54,215 bases of DNA. Source: Chromatiales bacterium (lineage in GTDB: Bacteria > Pseudomonadota > Gammaproteobacteria > RBG-16-57-12). Shown piece after piece: positions 9,298-19,212 of the stretch. The notes beneath the pieces are model-generated. The model was not told the DNA's origin, ran no database searches, and saw nothing but the letters and a program-made list of their open reading frames with translations. Both the position numbers and the translations under genes were made by a program. Position 1 is the first letter of the stretch; each line of letters begins with the position of its first letter. The stretch lies in contig JALSJH010000094.1 of the NCBI GenBank assembly GCA_026989455.1, forward strand, positions 1 through 54,215. The letters are read 5' to 3'.

Positions 9298-9935
9298 CGC
9301 CCCTCAGCCTCCCCCCAGAGAATTTTGTGCAGCTGCATTTGAAAGCGAACCGGAAGGTGGTCATCAATAATCCATTGCGCTAACTCAGCAGGCGGTTGCT
9401 GGGAAAAGCTGGGGGAAAAAAGTATTTCACAACAAGCAGGAAGGTCATGATGTAGCACAATCTCCTTTGCCCACTGGTAATCCTCACGGTTACAGATAAC
9501 AAACTTAACTTGGTCTTGGGGAGTCAGAAAGGAGATGTTTTCATAAAGGTTTTTCTCCATCTCACCGGAGGCGGGTGTTTTAAGGTCCATCACCTTGATC
9601 ACACGACGATCAACATCACTCACATCAATAGCACCGCTGGTCTCAAGAGAGACCTCATAGCCCTTGTCACACAACAGGCCTAACAGTGCCAGAACCCCTT
9701 TTTGTGCCAACGGCTCGCCGCCAGTCACACAGACGTGATGAACATGAGATGCCGCTACCCGCTCGACAATCTCACCCAGCGTTATCTGCTCACCACCCTG
9801 AAAAGCATATGGTGTATCACAGTAGTGGCAACGAAGTGGGCAACCGGTTAGGCGAATAAAAACCGTTGGAAAACCGATACTGCGGGATTCACCCTGTAGT
9901 GAAACAAAAATTTCACTGATGCGAAGAGAACTCAT
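9294..9935 (-). CDS. queE: 7-carboxy-7-deazaguanine synthase QueE
   Basis: 213 residues. This radical-SAM enzyme makes 7-carboxy-7-deazaguanine from 6-carboxy-tetrahydropterin, the step before QueC. The Fe-S motif is CPLRCHYC (CxxxCxxC), preceded by SLQGES and [11 protein letters not shown]. The downstream phrase VCVTGGEPL is the radical-SAM GGE motif. The ATG at 9935 is preferred over a TTG two codons upstream. queD and queF are not in the window. Confidence 0.94.
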   Translation of the reverse strand: MSSLRISEIFVSLQGESRSIGFPTVFIRLTGCPLRCHYCDTPYAFQGGEQITLGEIVERVAASHVHHVCVTGGEPLAQKGVLALLGLLCDKGYEVSLETSGAIDVSDVDRRVIKVMDLKTPASGEMEKNLYENISFLTPQDQVKFVICNREDYQWAKEIVLHHDLPACCEILFSPSFSQQPPAELAQWIIDDHLPVRFQMQLHKILWGEAEGR

Positions 9936-9961
9936 ACACAATCACTCAATACGATGGAAAG

Positions 9962-9981
9962 ACACCCCAGAAGAGGGGTGT
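9962..9981 (-). terminator. Hairpin between cpoB and queE, probable terminator
   Basis: ACACCCC and GGGGTGT form a 7-bp stem with a six-base loop, followed on the minus strand by a short CTTT. It separates the tol-pal block from the que genes. The T-tract is weak. Confidence 0.55.
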
Positions 9982-9991
9982 AAGTTAGCTT

Positions 9992-10981
9992 TTACAAATT
10001 AGCCGCACGCAACATCTGCAAGCGCTGCTCAGCCAAGCCTGCGGCGCTGCTTTGTGGGTACTCATCAACCAACTGTTGCAGTATCTCGCGACACTCACTC
10101 CAGCGTTTTTGCTCATATAAACTGTAACCACTCTTGAGCATTGCGTCAGGACGTTTGCGGGCAGAGCTGTCTGCAATCACCTGAGAAAATGACTCAATCG
10201 CCTGATCAAAAAGGCGGCTTACATAGTAGGCCTCACCCAGCCAATATTGAGCATTCATCTGGTACTCGCCCTTGGGATAACGCTGCAAAAATGAGGAGAA
10301 TGCACTGATCGCCTGCTCATAATTGCCCGCCATCAGCAAGTCGAGTGCCTTCTGATAGTCAGACTGCTCTTGCAGTGGGTTGATCGGCTCCGGTGGCTTA
10401 GTGGCTGTTGAATCCACCACAGCGCCCCCTTCATCGACAACCTCTACACCATTTACCGGCACTGGCAGAGGTGCAATCACACCCACCCCCGCCTCCACAG
10501 AGAGCGTGTTGCCCGACACCGCATCCTGTTCAGTAACAGGATCAGCCGACACATCCGACGCATCTACAGGCAGCACTACCGCCGTGGCATCACCCACAGC
10601 TGCTGCTGGCAAAGACAACTGTTTGAGACTTTTTTGCAGGTTACTAATACGCTGATCAAGGTCGATATAGAGGCTCCGCTGGCGCTGTTTAATACCCTCA
10701 ATACCGTGCTGTTGCTGCTCCTGCTCACCACGAAGTTGTTGCACCTCGAGCTGCAAGGCATCTAGCCGCTGGTAAAGATCAATCAACGCATCATTATCCA
10801 GCTTGCGCTCAAGCAGGCTTAGTCGCTGCTCCATACTCAGCGGCTTTGCAACGTAGACAGCCGCTTGTTGCTGTGGCTTAGCGGTTAGATCAACCACTGG
10901 CACATCTGCAAACAGAGCGCCCGAAAAAACCACAGCAAGTAAAGCGCTTCCTGTTCGCAATCGACGTTTAAATAGATCCAC
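9992..10981 (-). CDS. cpoB: Cell division coordinator CpoB (YbgF), Tol-Pal associated
   Basis: About 329 residues. CpoB is a periplasmic protein that links peptidoglycan synthesis by PBP1B to Tol-driven outer-membrane constriction. A signal peptide (ALLAVVFSGALFA) is followed by a trimerising coiled coil (MEQRLSLLERKLDND ... GEQEQQQHGIEG), a Pro/Val-rich linker, and TPR repeats starting near DYQKALDLLMAGNYEQAISAF. The start is taken as a GTG at 10981 with GAGG six bases upstream; a TTG four codons earlier abuts the pal stop and is less likely. Last gene of the tol-pal block. Confidence 0.9.
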   Translation of the reverse strand: MDLFKRRLRTGSALLAVVFSGALFADVPVVDLTAKPQQQAAVYVAKPLSMEQRLSLLERKLDNDALIDLYQRLDALQLEVQQLRGEQEQQQHGIEGIKQRQRSLYIDLDQRISNLQKSLKQLSLPAAAVGDATAVVLPVDASDVSADPVTEQDAVSGNTLSVEAGVGVIAPLPVPVNGVEVVDEGGAVVDSTATKPPEPINPLQEQSDYQKALDLLMAGNYEQAISAFSSFLQRYPKGEYQMNAQYWLGEAYYVSRLFDQAIESFSQVIADSSARKRPDAMLKSGYSLYEQKRWSECREILQQLVDEYPQSSAAGLAEQRLQMLRAANL

Positions 10982-10993
10982 CCGCAACCTCAA

Positions 10994-11584
10994 TTAACGC
11001 TTGGTATAGACAAGTTCAACACGGCGGTTAAGCGCCCAAGAGCCTTCGTCATGCCCTCTTTTAGCAGGTCGCTCTTCACCATAGCTGATCATATTAAGCT
11101 GGGAAGCCGCAACACCCTTAAGGGTCAGGTAGCGTTTCACCGCACCAGCACGGCGCTCGCCCAATGCCACATTGTATTCACGAGTGCCGCGCTCATCAGC
11201 GTGCCCTTCTAGGCGAACATGGGCGGCAGGGTTAGCGATCAGGTAGTCTGCATGGGCATTCAAGGTCACTTTATCCTCGTCGTTGATGGCACTTTGATCA
11301 AAATCAAAATAGACCACTTTACGGACCAACGGGCTAGCAGGGTTATCAAGCGGATGACCCGTATAGGTGGCAACCGCCTTTTGAGCATTCAGTTTTTCGC
11401 TATCTGCACTATTTGCACGGCTCGCTGCCGATGTGGATGCATCGTCCACAACCTCTGGCTTCTCCTCTTCCATCACGATCAAATCTGGATTTACTGCCTC
11501 GTCCGAGGTATCACCCGTCGAGCTACAACCCACCAATCCACCAGACCCAACTAACAACAACCCCAACAACACACGCTTCATCAT
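10994..11584 (-). CDS. pal: Peptidoglycan-associated lipoprotein Pal
   Basis: 196 residues. Pal is an outer-membrane lipoprotein that binds peptidoglycan and TolB. The N-terminus has a short lipoprotein signal ending in the lipobox LVGC-SS. The C-terminal OmpA-like domain contains [25 protein letters not shown] and [14 protein letters not shown], the diaminopimelate-binding fold. Two consecutive ATG codons occur; the second (11581) has better spacing from the AGGAG box. Lies between tolB and cpoB. Confidence 0.96.
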   Translation of the reverse strand: MMKRVLLGLLLVGSGGLVGCSSTGDTSDEAVNPDLIVMEEEKPEVVDDASTSAASRANSADSEKLNAQKAVATYTGHPLDNPASPLVRKVVYFDFDQSAINDEDKVTLNAHADYLIANPAAHVRLEGHADERGTREYNVALGERRAGAVKRYLTLKGVAASQLNMISYGEERPAKRGHDEGSWALNRRVELVYTKR

Positions 11585-11604
11585 ATTCTCCTCAAGCTTT
11601 CTAA

Positions 11605-12921
11605 TTAATTATTAAAGGGTGCCCATGCAGGCTCACGAATATCACCCTCCTGCATTGCCAAACGCTGTTTTACACTTCCATCAACTGAAACCGCTGCCAA
11701 CACACCACTATAGCGATCTTCTGTTGCATAGATAATCATGCTTCCATTCGGAGAAAAGCTGGGAGATTCATCCAATCGCCCATCACTTAAAATCTGTACT
11801 GCTCCGGTTGCCATCTCCATCACCGCCACATTAAATTTTTTATTAGGCCGGTGAATAAAGGTTAACAACTTACCATCTGGCGAAAATGAGGCACGCGCAT
11901 TATAGCGCCCTTCGAACGTCACGCGCTTGATGGTTTTATCGGAGAGGTGATATTGATAAATATGTGGATTCCCCCCGCGATCCGATGTAAAGACGATACT
12001 TTCCCCATCCGGTGCCCAACTCGGCTCCGTATCAATCGCATAGTTCTTTGTTATACGTTGTAATTTGTTCGATGCCAAGTCCAAGATGTAAATATCGGGG
12101 TTCGTCCCCTTGGAAAGGGTCAATGCCAACTGTTTGCCATCGGGGGACCACGCGGGGGCACCGTTAATCCCCTGCTGGTTGCTAACCATGCGCCGCTGGC
12201 CGGTGGCCACCTCCTGAACAAAAATGGCCGAACTTCCATTGCTCTCATACGAGACATAAGCGACCCACTCACCGTTGGGTGCCCATGAGGGTGACATGAT
12301 CGGTTCACTGGAGGTCAATATTTTTTGTGGGTCGTAGCCATCAATATCTGAAACCTGCAATGAGTATAAACTGCGATTACCCGGCTTAGGCTCTGCAACC
12401 ACATACATAATACGGGTACTAAAGGCCCCTTTTTCACCGGTCAACACCTCATAAACCAAATCGCTGATCTGGTGGGCGGCACCGCGCAAGCGATCCTCGG
12501 TCACATTACGCAGAATAACCCCCTCCATCTGCTCAGATTTGAAGACATCAAATAGCTGAAACTGAATATCAAAGTAACCTGCCTCGCGGCTACTCACCTT
12601 GCCGATAAGCAGATAGGGGACATCTAACAGCCGCCAGTCACCAAAGTTCACCTCATGCCCCTCGTGGGGGCGGGTGATAAAGTCCTTCTCACTCACCGAT
12701 TTAAAGCGGCCACTGCGAATCAGGTCGGCCTGCACAATAGCAGAGACATCCTGGGAGAGAACCACATTGGGTGCCAGACCGAAGGGAACCACGGCAATGG
12801 GCAGTGCGCCACTCACTCCCTGGGTAATTTCAATGGTCATGGCCGCACGAGCCTGCGAGGTGGCTACGAGCAGGAACGACATCAACGCCAGATAGGAAAA
12901 TACTTTTGTCAGACTATTCAT
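11605..12921 (-). CDS. tolB: Tol-Pal system periplasmic protein TolB
   Basis: 438 residues from the ATG at 12921 (a GTG stands one codon earlier). TolB is a periplasmic beta-propeller that shuttles between Pal and TolA. A signal peptide ends ATSQARA-A. The N-terminal alpha/beta domain is followed by WD-like propeller repeats with the recurring phrases [41 protein letters not shown] and [11 protein letters not shown]. Eleven bases downstream of tolA. Confidence 0.96.
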   Translation of the reverse strand: MNSLTKVFSYLALMSFLLVATSQARAAMTIEITQGVSGALPIAVVPFGLAPNVVLSQDVSAIVQADLIRSGRFKSVSEKDFITRPHEGHEVNFGDWRLLDVPYLLIGKVSSREAGYFDIQFQLFDVFKSEQMEGVILRNVTEDRLRGAAHQISDLVYEVLTGEKGAFSTRIMYVVAEPKPGNRSLYSLQVSDIDGYDPQKILTSSEPIMSPSWAPNGEWVAYVSYESNGSSAIFVQEVATGQRRMVSNQQGINGAPAWSPDGKQLALTLSKGTNPDIYILDLASNKLQRITKNYAIDTEPSWAPDGESIVFTSDRGGNPHIYQYHLSDKTIKRVTFEGRYNARASFSPDGKLLTFIHRPNKKFNVAVMEMATGAVQILSDGRLDESPSFSPNGSMIIYATEDRYSGVLAAVSVDGSVKQRLAMQEGDIREPAWAPFNN

Positions 12922-12935
12922 CACGGTAAATTTGG

Positions 12936-13919
12936 TTACTCTTGTGGGTCAAATAGAAAACGAATTTCACGAAAATGTTCAAACATGGTGGCATCAGCGG
13001 GTAACGGCAGCGGCTCGGCACTTCGCACCGCCACCTCAACGGAGCGGTCAAACACCAGATTACCACTGCTTTTTACAATCTGCACCATCGCCACACCACC
13101 GCCCGGTATCAGCTTAACCAACACTTCACAAGCCAGATTATCTGCAATACTGGCCGGTTTTCGCCATTTACTCTCAACTTTTTGAGCAATCAGCAGTTTA
13201 TAACGATCCACTTCATTTTGTACTTTTTTACTCCGCTCAGCAGCCAGAACCTGCTGCTCTGCTTCCAACTGTTGGCGCATGCGCTGCGCCTCAGCCGCGC
13301 GGCGCGCCTGCTCTTCTGCCTCACGACGTTGTTGCTCTTTTTGCTGCGCCGCTAGTTCGGCCTGGCGCTCGGCCTCCTCGGCGAGGCGGCGCTGTTCGGC
13401 TGCTCGCCTCTTTTCATCTTCAATACGCTGCGCTTCTTTGACTCGCTGCTGCTCCAGCGCCGCCTCTTTAGCGCGTAACGCCTCAGTATGGCGCTGCTGT
13501 TCGGCTGCTTTTCGAGCAGACTCCTCGGCCTGGCGCTTCTTCTCTGCCTCTTTGCGGCTCTGTTCTGCCTTGCGAGCCGCTTGCTGCTCTTGTTTGCGCT
13601 TGGCCTCAGCCTCTTTCAGGCGATGCTCTTCCACTTTTCGTTTCCGCTCTGCCTCATCTGCCAAGCGCTTCTGCTCTGCCAGCCGCTGCTCTGCCGCTTG
13701 CGCCTGCTGCTGTTTATCCTTATCAAACGCCTCAAGCTTACGTAACTCCTGTTGGATTTTTTCCTCATCAACCACCATCGCCTGAACCACCGTGACGGCC
13801 TCAGGCTTGGGCATTGGGCTTTCAATCTCGACACCGTAAAGTAGTAGCCCGGCAAGAACAAAATGCATCAACAGAGAGCCAATAAAAAGCAGCGGATGTT
13901 TTTTAATTTCACTCCACAT
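12936..13919 (-). CDS. tolA: Tol-Pal system protein TolA
   Basis: 327 residues. TolA is the inner-membrane protein that spans the periplasm and passes proton-motive energy from TolQR to TolB-Pal. One membrane segment lies near residues 13-30 (LFIGSLLMHFVLAGLLLYG). A very long Ala/Glu/Lys/Arg/Gln coiled helix runs from about 55 to 230. The C-terminal domain of about 95 residues (LACEVLVKLIPGGGV, FDRSVEVAVRSAEPLPLP) has the TonB-like fold. The antisense strand carries a long spurious frame because of the biased codons in the helix. Confidence 0.95.
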   Translation of the reverse strand: MWSEIKKHPLLFIGSLLMHFVLAGLLLYGVEIESPMPKPEAVTVVQAMVVDEEKIQQELRKLEAFDKDKQQQAQAAEQRLAEQKRLADEAERKRKVEEHRLKEAEAKRKQEQQAARKAEQSRKEAEKKRQAEESARKAAEQQRHTEALRAKEAALEQQRVKEAQRIEDEKRRAAEQRRLAEEAERQAELAAQQKEQQRREAEEQARRAAEAQRMRQQLEAEQQVLAAERSKKVQNEVDRYKLLIAQKVESKWRKPASIADNLACEVLVKLIPGGGVAMVQIVKSSGNLVFDRSVEVAVRSAEPLPLPADATMFEHFREIRFLFDPQE

Positions 13920-13921
13920 GG

Positions 13922-14353
13922 TTAATTATCTGACTCGGTTACAAGGCCAACGCTCGGTGCGCCCGCCGCTTGCAGGCGTGTCATGGCTCGCACCACATCA
14001 CCATAGCTGGCATCACGATCACCCCGTACCATAACCGGCGTTTGCGGATTGCGACGCAACACGGCGGCAACGCGAGCCATCATCACATCGGCATCCACCG
14101 CCTCCTCTTCGTCGCCCACACTCAGGTAGTACAACCCCTGATGATCAATGGTTAAAACCAGCGGCACACTCTCATCCGGCGGCAACGACTCCGCACTCGC
14201 CTGGGGAAGCTCAACCTTCACTCCCTGTGCAAGCAAGGGTGCGGTAATCATAAAAATGACCAGCAACACCAACATCACATCGATGTAGGGGACGATATTA
14301 ATTTCGGCCATCGCCCGACGTTTTATCGGTTTGCGAGAAGGGCCTGCATTCAT
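13922..14353 (-). CDS. tolR: Tol-Pal system protein TolR (ExbD-type)
   Basis: 143 residues. TolR forms the stator with TolQ. One membrane helix near residues 20-42 contains the essential aspartate in YIDVMLVLLVIFM, followed by the periplasmic ExbD/TolR domain ending VGLVTESDN. The start overlaps the tolQ stop by 4 bp. Confidence 0.95.
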   Translation of the reverse strand: MNAGPSRKPIKRRAMAEINIVPYIDVMLVLLVIFMITAPLLAQGVKVELPQASAESLPPDESVPLVLTIDHQGLYYLSVGDEEEAVDADVMMARVAAVLRRNPQTPVMVRGDRDASYGDVVRAMTRLQAAGAPSVGLVTESDN

Positions 14354-15024
14354 GAGTTATACGCCTGTCGATGCAACAGCGAGTAGAACTCCTCAAGGAA
14401 GTTTTCATACTGGTTATTGACACGATCAACCTGATTAACATAACGGTTGTATGCAATAACTGCCGGAATGGCAGCGAACAGCCCCAGTGCGGTGGCAATC
14501 AACGCCTCAGCGATACCCGGCGCAACCATCGCCAGCGTGGCATTATTGGCAGAACCCAGCGCCCGAAAGGAGTTCATTATCCCCCAGACGGTACCAAACA
14601 GGCCAACATAGGGGCTGGTTGAGGCGACCGTAGCTAGAAAGGGTAACTGCGACTCCAGCTCATCCAGCTCACGCGAGAGCACCACTCGCATACGGCGTTG
14701 GCACGCTTCAAGCTCTGCTTCGGGATTACTCCCTGATTGGCTTTTTTGGCGCATAAACTCACGGTAACCCACTTCAAAAATGGCCGCCATGCCGCTGTTT
14801 TTATCATTTTTACAGAGCTCTTTGTAGAGCTGGGTAATGTCACTACCCGACCAGAATTGATCTTCAAAACGCTTAGCTTCTCGCTGTGCATTCCGAATCG
14901 ACTGCCCCTTGCGAAAAATAATAAACCATGACATCACCGATGCCAGCAGCAGTAGCAACATAACCAGCTGCACCACCACACTGGCCTGGGTAATCAGGTG
15001 AACAAATGACATATCAGTTGCCAT
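14350..15024 (-). CDS. tolQ: Tol-Pal system protein TolQ (ExbB-type)
   Basis: 224 residues with three membrane segments. TolQ is the proton-channel subunit that powers TolA. The second and third helices lie in the conserved phrases FLATVASTSPYVGLFGTVWGIM and MVAPGIAEALIATALGLFAAIPAVIAYN. GGAG precedes the ATG. The thioesterase gene ybgC, which usually stands in front of tolQ, is absent; ruvB lies 60 bp upstream instead. Confidence 0.96.
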   Translation of the reverse strand: MATDMSFVHLITQASVVVQLVMLLLLLASVMSWFIIFRKGQSIRNAQREAKRFEDQFWSGSDITQLYKELCKNDKNSGMAAIFEVGYREFMRQKSQSGSNPEAELEACQRRMRVVLSRELDELESQLPFLATVASTSPYVGLFGTVWGIMNSFRALGSANNATLAMVAPGIAEALIATALGLFAAIPAVIAYNRYVNQVDRVNNQYENFLEEFYSLLHRQAYNS

Positions 15025-15084
15025 TAAAAATCTCCAAACTCATCTCGAAGAGTAAATTAACCCTTATCATATAGTGCTCTCTTT

Positions 15085-16125
15085 TTAGTTGCTACCATCA
15101 CGCCCATCCACCGCAAACTCTCGGTTCGGCAACAGGCCAAAATGGAGATAGGCCGCACGGCTAACAATACGCCCACGGGGTGTGCGCATAATAAAACCCT
15201 GCTGTATTAGATAGGGTTCCAAAACATCCTCAATCGTACCGCGCTCTTCGCCAATGGCCGCCGCTAGGTTGTCCAGCCCCACCGGGCCGCCTTCAAACTT
15301 TTCGATAATCGCCAGCATCAGCTTTCGATCCATCATATCAAAGCCCTCATCATCCACATCCAGCATACCCAAGGCCAGCTGCGCCACTGATTTATCGATG
15401 GTCCCATCACCCTTCACCTGAGCATAATCACGTACCCGGCGCAGTAGCCGATTGGCGATTCGAGGGGTTCCCCGGGAGCGTCTGGCAATTTCAGCCGCGC
15501 CTTCCGGGGCCATCTCAATGCCCAGAATAGCCGCCGAGCGACCCACAATGTGCGAGAGATCCTTAACCGAATAGAACTCTAAGCGCTGCACAATTCCAAA
15601 ACGATCCCGCAGTGGTGAAGTGAGCAGTCCTGCGCGGGTCGTTGCCCCCACCAGCGTAAAGGGCGGCAGATCCAGCTTAATTGAGCGCGCTGCTGGCCCT
15701 TCGCCGATCATAATATCGAGCTGAAAATCCTCCATAGCGGGGTAGAGAATCTCCTCCACAATGGGCGAAAGGCGATGAATCTCATCAATAAAGAGCACAT
15801 CATGGGGTTCAAGGTTTGTCAGCATCGCCGCCAGATCACCAGGGCGCTCCAGCACCGGCCCCGATGTTTGACGAATATGCACCCCCATCTCACTGGCAAT
15901 AATATTGGAGAGGGTGGTTTTTCCCAGCCCGGGTGGGCCAAAAATCAAAACATGATCGAGGGACTCTGCGCGCCCCTTGGCTGCGGAGATGAAAATCTCC
16001 ATCTGCTCACACACCACAGGCTGTCCCACATAATCGGCCAGCTTTACCGGGCGAATAGCGCGATCCACCCGCTCCTCTTCATTGACTTTTGGAGCCGCGC
16101 TAATCAGGCGATCGGTCTCAATCAT
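15085..16125 (-). CDS. ruvB: Holliday junction branch-migration ATPase RuvB
   Basis: 346 residues. RuvB hexamers drive branch migration of Holliday junctions bound by RuvA. The AAA+ core shows Walker [10 protein letters not shown], Walker B FIDEIHRL, sensor GATTRAG and arginine-finger region SPLRDRFGI; a C-terminal winged helix ends [13 protein letters not shown]. Six bases after ruvA. Confidence 0.97.
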   Translation of the reverse strand: MIETDRLISAAPKVNEEERVDRAIRPVKLADYVGQPVVCEQMEIFISAAKGRAESLDHVLIFGPPGLGKTTLSNIIASEMGVHIRQTSGPVLERPGDLAAMLTNLEPHDVLFIDEIHRLSPIVEEILYPAMEDFQLDIMIGEGPAARSIKLDLPPFTLVGATTRAGLLTSPLRDRFGIVQRLEFYSVKDLSHIVGRSAAILGIEMAPEGAAEIARRSRGTPRIANRLLRRVRDYAQVKGDGTIDKSVAQLALGMLDVDDEGFDMMDRKLMLAIIEKFEGGPVGLDNLAAAIGEERGTIEDVLEPYLIQQGFIMRTPRGRIVSRAAYLHFGLLPNREFAVDGRDGSN

Positions 16126-16131
16126 GATGGA

Positions 16132-16749
16132 TCACTTCTTCACCGACGATTGCAGCGATGCTCGAATAATATCCTCACTGGACTTGCCATCGGTATCAAG
16201 TGATCGGATAAGGCGACTCGCCTCCTGAGGCTTGTAACCTAGCGCAATCAACGCCGAGAGCGCCTCTTTAGCCGGGTCTTCTACAGAGGGGGCAAGTGTG
16301 GCTGAATGAGCACCGTCGCCTGCCGACTCGAGGTCACCGCCATGCCAATCCTTAAAACGGTCTCGCATTTCAATAATCAGCCGCTCGGCGGTTTTTTTGC
16401 CGATGCCCGGCAAGCGCACCAGCGTGGCGGCATCTTCATCACGCACACAACACACAAAATCATCAGCCGCAATGCCCGAAAGAATAGTCAACGCCAATTT
16501 AGCACCGACACCGTTCACCTTGATCAACGCACGAAACAGTGCGCGCTCCTCAAGTGAGGCAAAACCATAGAGCAATTGGGCATCCTCACGAACCACCATA
16601 TGAGTATGCAGAACAACCGCTTGATCCAGAGCCGGAAGCTGATAAACCGTACTCATTGGCACGTTGACTTCATAACCCACACCCTGCACATCCAGCAACA
16701 ACTCGGGGGGTTGTTTTGCGATTAAAGTACCCTGTAATCGACCTATCAT
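16132..16749 (-). CDS. ruvA: Holliday junction-binding protein RuvA
   Basis: 205 residues. RuvA tetramers hold the junction in a square-planar form for RuvB. Domain I begins [10 protein letters not shown]; domain II contains the two helix-hairpin-helix motifs ([18 protein letters not shown] and [18 protein letters not shown]); the C-terminal three-helix domain III ([18 protein letters not shown]) contacts RuvB. The ATG overlaps the ruvC stop by one base. Confidence 0.96.
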   Translation of the reverse strand: MIGRLQGTLIAKQPPELLLDVQGVGYEVNVPMSTVYQLPALDQAVVLHTHMVVREDAQLLYGFASLEERALFRALIKVNGVGAKLALTILSGIAADDFVCCVRDEDAATLVRLPGIGKKTAERLIIEMRDRFKDWHGGDLESAGDGAHSATLAPSVEDPAKEALSALIALGYKPQEASRLIRSLDTDGKSSEDIIRASLQSSVKK

Positions 16750-17240
16750 TATCTGTTTTTTCCTAATCGTTGCAGCGCGCTGTGTGTATGCGCATGGCAG
16801 AGCGCCACCGCCAGTGCATCTGCGGCATCCTCTTGGGGCACACCGGGTAAGTTAAGCAACACCGTCACCATGTGTTGTACCTGATTTTTTGCTGCACGTC
16901 CTTTGCCTACAACTGACTTTTTGATCTCAGTGGGTGCATATTCATAAACATGCAACGCCTGCTCAAGTACCGCGCAGATCGCCGCACCCCGCGCCTGCCC
17001 TAGCTTCAGGGCACTATCGACATTTTTATGTACAAACACCTTTTCAATCGCCATGCAGTCGGGTTGATAGTGTTGGCTAATCTGCCGCACCCCATCAAAA
17101 ACCTCTTTAAGGCGCAGAGGAAAATCACTACCGGAGACTCTGACGCAACCGCTGGTCACATACTGAATACGCCCCTGCTTTACCTCAATCACCCCAAAGC
17201 CGGTAATACGCGAACCCGGATCTATCCCAAGAATACGCAT
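16749..17240 (-). CDS. ruvC: Holliday junction resolvase RuvC
   Basis: 163 residues. RuvC cuts Holliday junctions symmetrically. The four metal-binding acids line up exactly with the E. coli positions: D7 (GIDPGS), E66 (AIEKVF), D138 and D141 (EDAADALA). No LexA-type box is visible in front of it. Confidence 0.96.
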   Translation of the reverse strand: MRILGIDPGSRITGFGVIEVKQGRIQYVTSGCVRVSGSDFPLRLKEVFDGVRQISQHYQPDCMAIEKVFVHKNVDSALKLGQARGAAICAVLEQALHVYEYAPTEIKKSVVGKGRAAKNQVQHMVTVLLNLPGVPQEDAADALAVALCHAHTHSALQRLGKNR

Positions 17241-17329
17241 ACTAGCGTGGTGCCGAATAGTGTTTGATTATCGGGGCAGACAAGTGTGGCCTCACGCGGT
17301 GTAAAACGGTCATAAACTCCTCAACCGAC

Positions 17330-18079
17330 TCAACTTTCCAGCTGAGCCAGCACCTCTTGCGAAAAATCAGCATTAGTGTAGACATTTTGCACATCATCAA
17401 GCTCTTCGAGCATATCGATCAGCCCCATAATTTTTTCCGCCTCCGCCAGCTCAAGCACCACCGTCGTGCTGGGTGTCATGGTGATCCCTGAATTATCATC
17501 GATCAGATTTGCAGCGCGCATCGCCTCTTTCACATCAACAAAATCCTCCGGCGTGGTCACTACATCGATTGAGCCATCGTCGTGACTGAGCACATCCTCG
17601 GCACCCGACTCCAACGCAACCTCCATGATTTTATCTTCATCACTCCCCGCGGCGTAACTCAAAATACCTTGCTTAGTAAACAGGTAGGCAACAGAACCAT
17701 CAGTACCCAAATTGCCACCACGCTTGGTAAAGGCGTGGCGCACCTCAGCAACCGTTCGGTTACGATTATCGCTCAAGCACTCCACCATCACCGCCACACC
17801 GGAGATACCGTATCCTTCATAGAGAATCTCTTCGAAATCTTCACCATCCACATCACCACTGCCGCGTTTTGTGGCGCGATCAATCGTGTCACGGGTCATG
17901 TTTTGGCCCAGCGCTTTATCAATCGCAGTACGCAAACGGGGATTAGTTGCCGGGTCACCACCACCGGCCTTAGCCGCAACCGTGATTTCACGAATAAGTT
18001 TGGTAAAGATTTTACCGCGCTTGGCATCTTGAGCGCCCTTGCGGTGGCGAATATTCGCCCATTTACTATGACCTGCCAT
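17330..18079 (-). CDS. yebC: YebC/PmpR family protein (TACO1-like)
   Basis: 249 residues. The start [27 protein letters not shown] (residues 1-27) is diagnostic, as are [12 protein letters not shown] and [14 protein letters not shown]. Members were described as DNA-binding regulators; more recent work links the family to relief of ribosome stalling at proline stretches. It stands 89 bp upstream of ruvC, the usual yebC-ruvCAB order, and marks the left edge of the accessory island. Confidence 0.95.
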   Translation of the reverse strand: MAGHSKWANIRHRKGAQDAKRGKIFTKLIREITVAAKAGGGDPATNPRLRTAIDKALGQNMTRDTIDRATKRGSGDVDGEDFEEILYEGYGISGVAVMVECLSDNRNRTVAEVRHAFTKRGGNLGTDGSVAYLFTKQGILSYAAGSDEDKIMEVALESGAEDVLSHDDGSIDVVTTPEDFVDVKEAMRAANLIDDNSGITMTPSTTVVLELAEAEKIMGLIDMLEELDDVQNVYTNADFSQEVLAQLES

Positions 18080-18183
18080 ATTCTACCCACCATCCAGTAA
18101 AAATGAATGGCGACAGTCTACCACTCCCGCGCAGCTCTCAAAAGAGTCAGAGTGTCACTTTGAATTATCCGCTGGAGCTATTT

Positions 18184-18345
18184 GTGTACGACCCGCATGG
18201 GCGTGAACTCATGAGGTGAAACTCCTCTGTAGGGAAATCACCGTCGAACACCGTTGAATTAGTAGATGATAACGACTAGTGAATGGCAAGGGCAATTCCG
18301 CGAGGGCTTGTCTGAAGGGCCGATAGGTTGCTCCTGCAATATCTG
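18184..18345 (+). mobile_element. Degraded 5' fragment of a group II intron (domain I)
   Basis: The stretch opens gtgtacgacccgcatgggcg and continues with gtgaactcatgaggtgaaac, ctagtgaatggcaagggc and gagggcttgtctgaag. These are in the order and style of group II intron domain I, where a GUGYG-like 5' end and blocks such as CAUGGGCG, AGGUGAAA, CUAGUGAA-GGCAAGGG and UCUGAAGG occur. No reverse transcriptase frame and no domain V hairpin follow, so it is a 5' remnant. The outer boundary on the right is approximate. A shorter relative lies at 23,576. The rest of the 18,080-18,447 gap shows no gene. Confidence 0.6.
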
Positions 18346-18447
18346 CATTTCCGCTGGAGCGTGGGAGATAAACTGTGAAGTAGTAAAATGTATGATTACA
18401 AGATCTGGCCCCTTCGACTAGACCCCATCGAGATTAGGCTTTTTGTA

Positions 18448-19212
18448 TCACTCTGCAATCTTCCAATTTTTCATAATGATAAGTTTGAATGAAAGTGCAA
18501 TGCAAGCAAGGCTCCACACGATAACGGCTCCACTGGGTAAATCCAGTAACGAAGATAAAATCAGGCCAAGGCCATAACCCGATCCGCCAATAACATACCC
18601 GGTCAATAATGCTTTTTTGTGTCCGACACTTCCCAGAGCAGGGATAATCAGGCTGGCAAACACCAGATAAACCCCAATTAACTGTACGGAGCTGGTAACA
18701 GCTAATGCAAACAGCAAGTAGAATCCTATATGGTTCAACCGCTGTCGAAAACCAAACCAAATCAATAAAACAAAACCGGTCACCAAAGCTGTTGGCAGGA
18801 GTTGATCCCAGGTGACCCAGAGAATTTGCCCCACCAATAAATCTTTGAGTGATTCGCCACCGTGCGGATTATTTGCCAGCAGTAAAATACTGGCCGTTGC
18901 TGCCAATATAAAAGTGACACCGATCAGGGCTTCCTGAAATTGCTGGTAGTGCTTCTCCAGCCAGCCTAATGCTAGTGCTGCAATCAGGGCGCTACTTAGC
19001 GCGACCAGTTGCACTTCCCAGCCGTGTGCTTCCCAGCCGAAGCGGTAGGCTACAATCACTCCAAGCCCTGCAATTTGAGCAATCGCCAGATCAATGAAAA
19101 TAATGCCGCGTTTAAGCACTTCTTGCCCTAGCGGCACATGGGTCGCCAGTATCAGCAGGCCGATAATAAATGCCGGCCCAAGGATGGAAAGCTCCAAACC
19201 TTCAAAGCTCAC
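18448..19212 (-). CDS. Metal ABC transporter permease, ABC-3 (ZnuB-like) family
   Basis: 254 residues with seven to eight hydrophobic segments. The pattern HVPLGQEVLKRGIIFIDLAIAQIAGLG, then IYLVFASLIIPAL-like text (GVYLVFASLIIPALGS) fits the ABC-3 permeases for zinc, manganese or iron. The ATG overlaps the stop of the binding-protein gene by 4 bp, so they are coupled. No ATPase gene follows: beyond the stop lies only the intron remnant. The pump would need an ATPase encoded elsewhere. Confidence 0.85.
   Translation of the reverse strand: MSFEGLELSILGPAFIIGLLILATHVPLGQEVLKRGIIFIDLAIAQIAGLGVIVAYRFGWEAHGWEVQLVALSSALIAALALGWLEKHYQQFQEALIGVTFILAATASILLLANNPHGGESLKDLLVGQILWVTWDQLLPTALVTGFVLLIWFGFRQRLNHIGFYLLFALAVTSSVQLIGVYLVFASLIIPALGSVGHKKALLTGYVIGGSGYGLGLILSSLLDLPSGAVIVWSLACIALSFKLIIMKNWKIAE

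Noticed and set aside
13279-13785. 168-codon open frame on the plus strand, rich in Ser, Cys and Ala
   Set aside because: It is antisense to the tolA coiled-coil region; the biased GCN/GAG codons of the helix leave the opposite strand open by chance.
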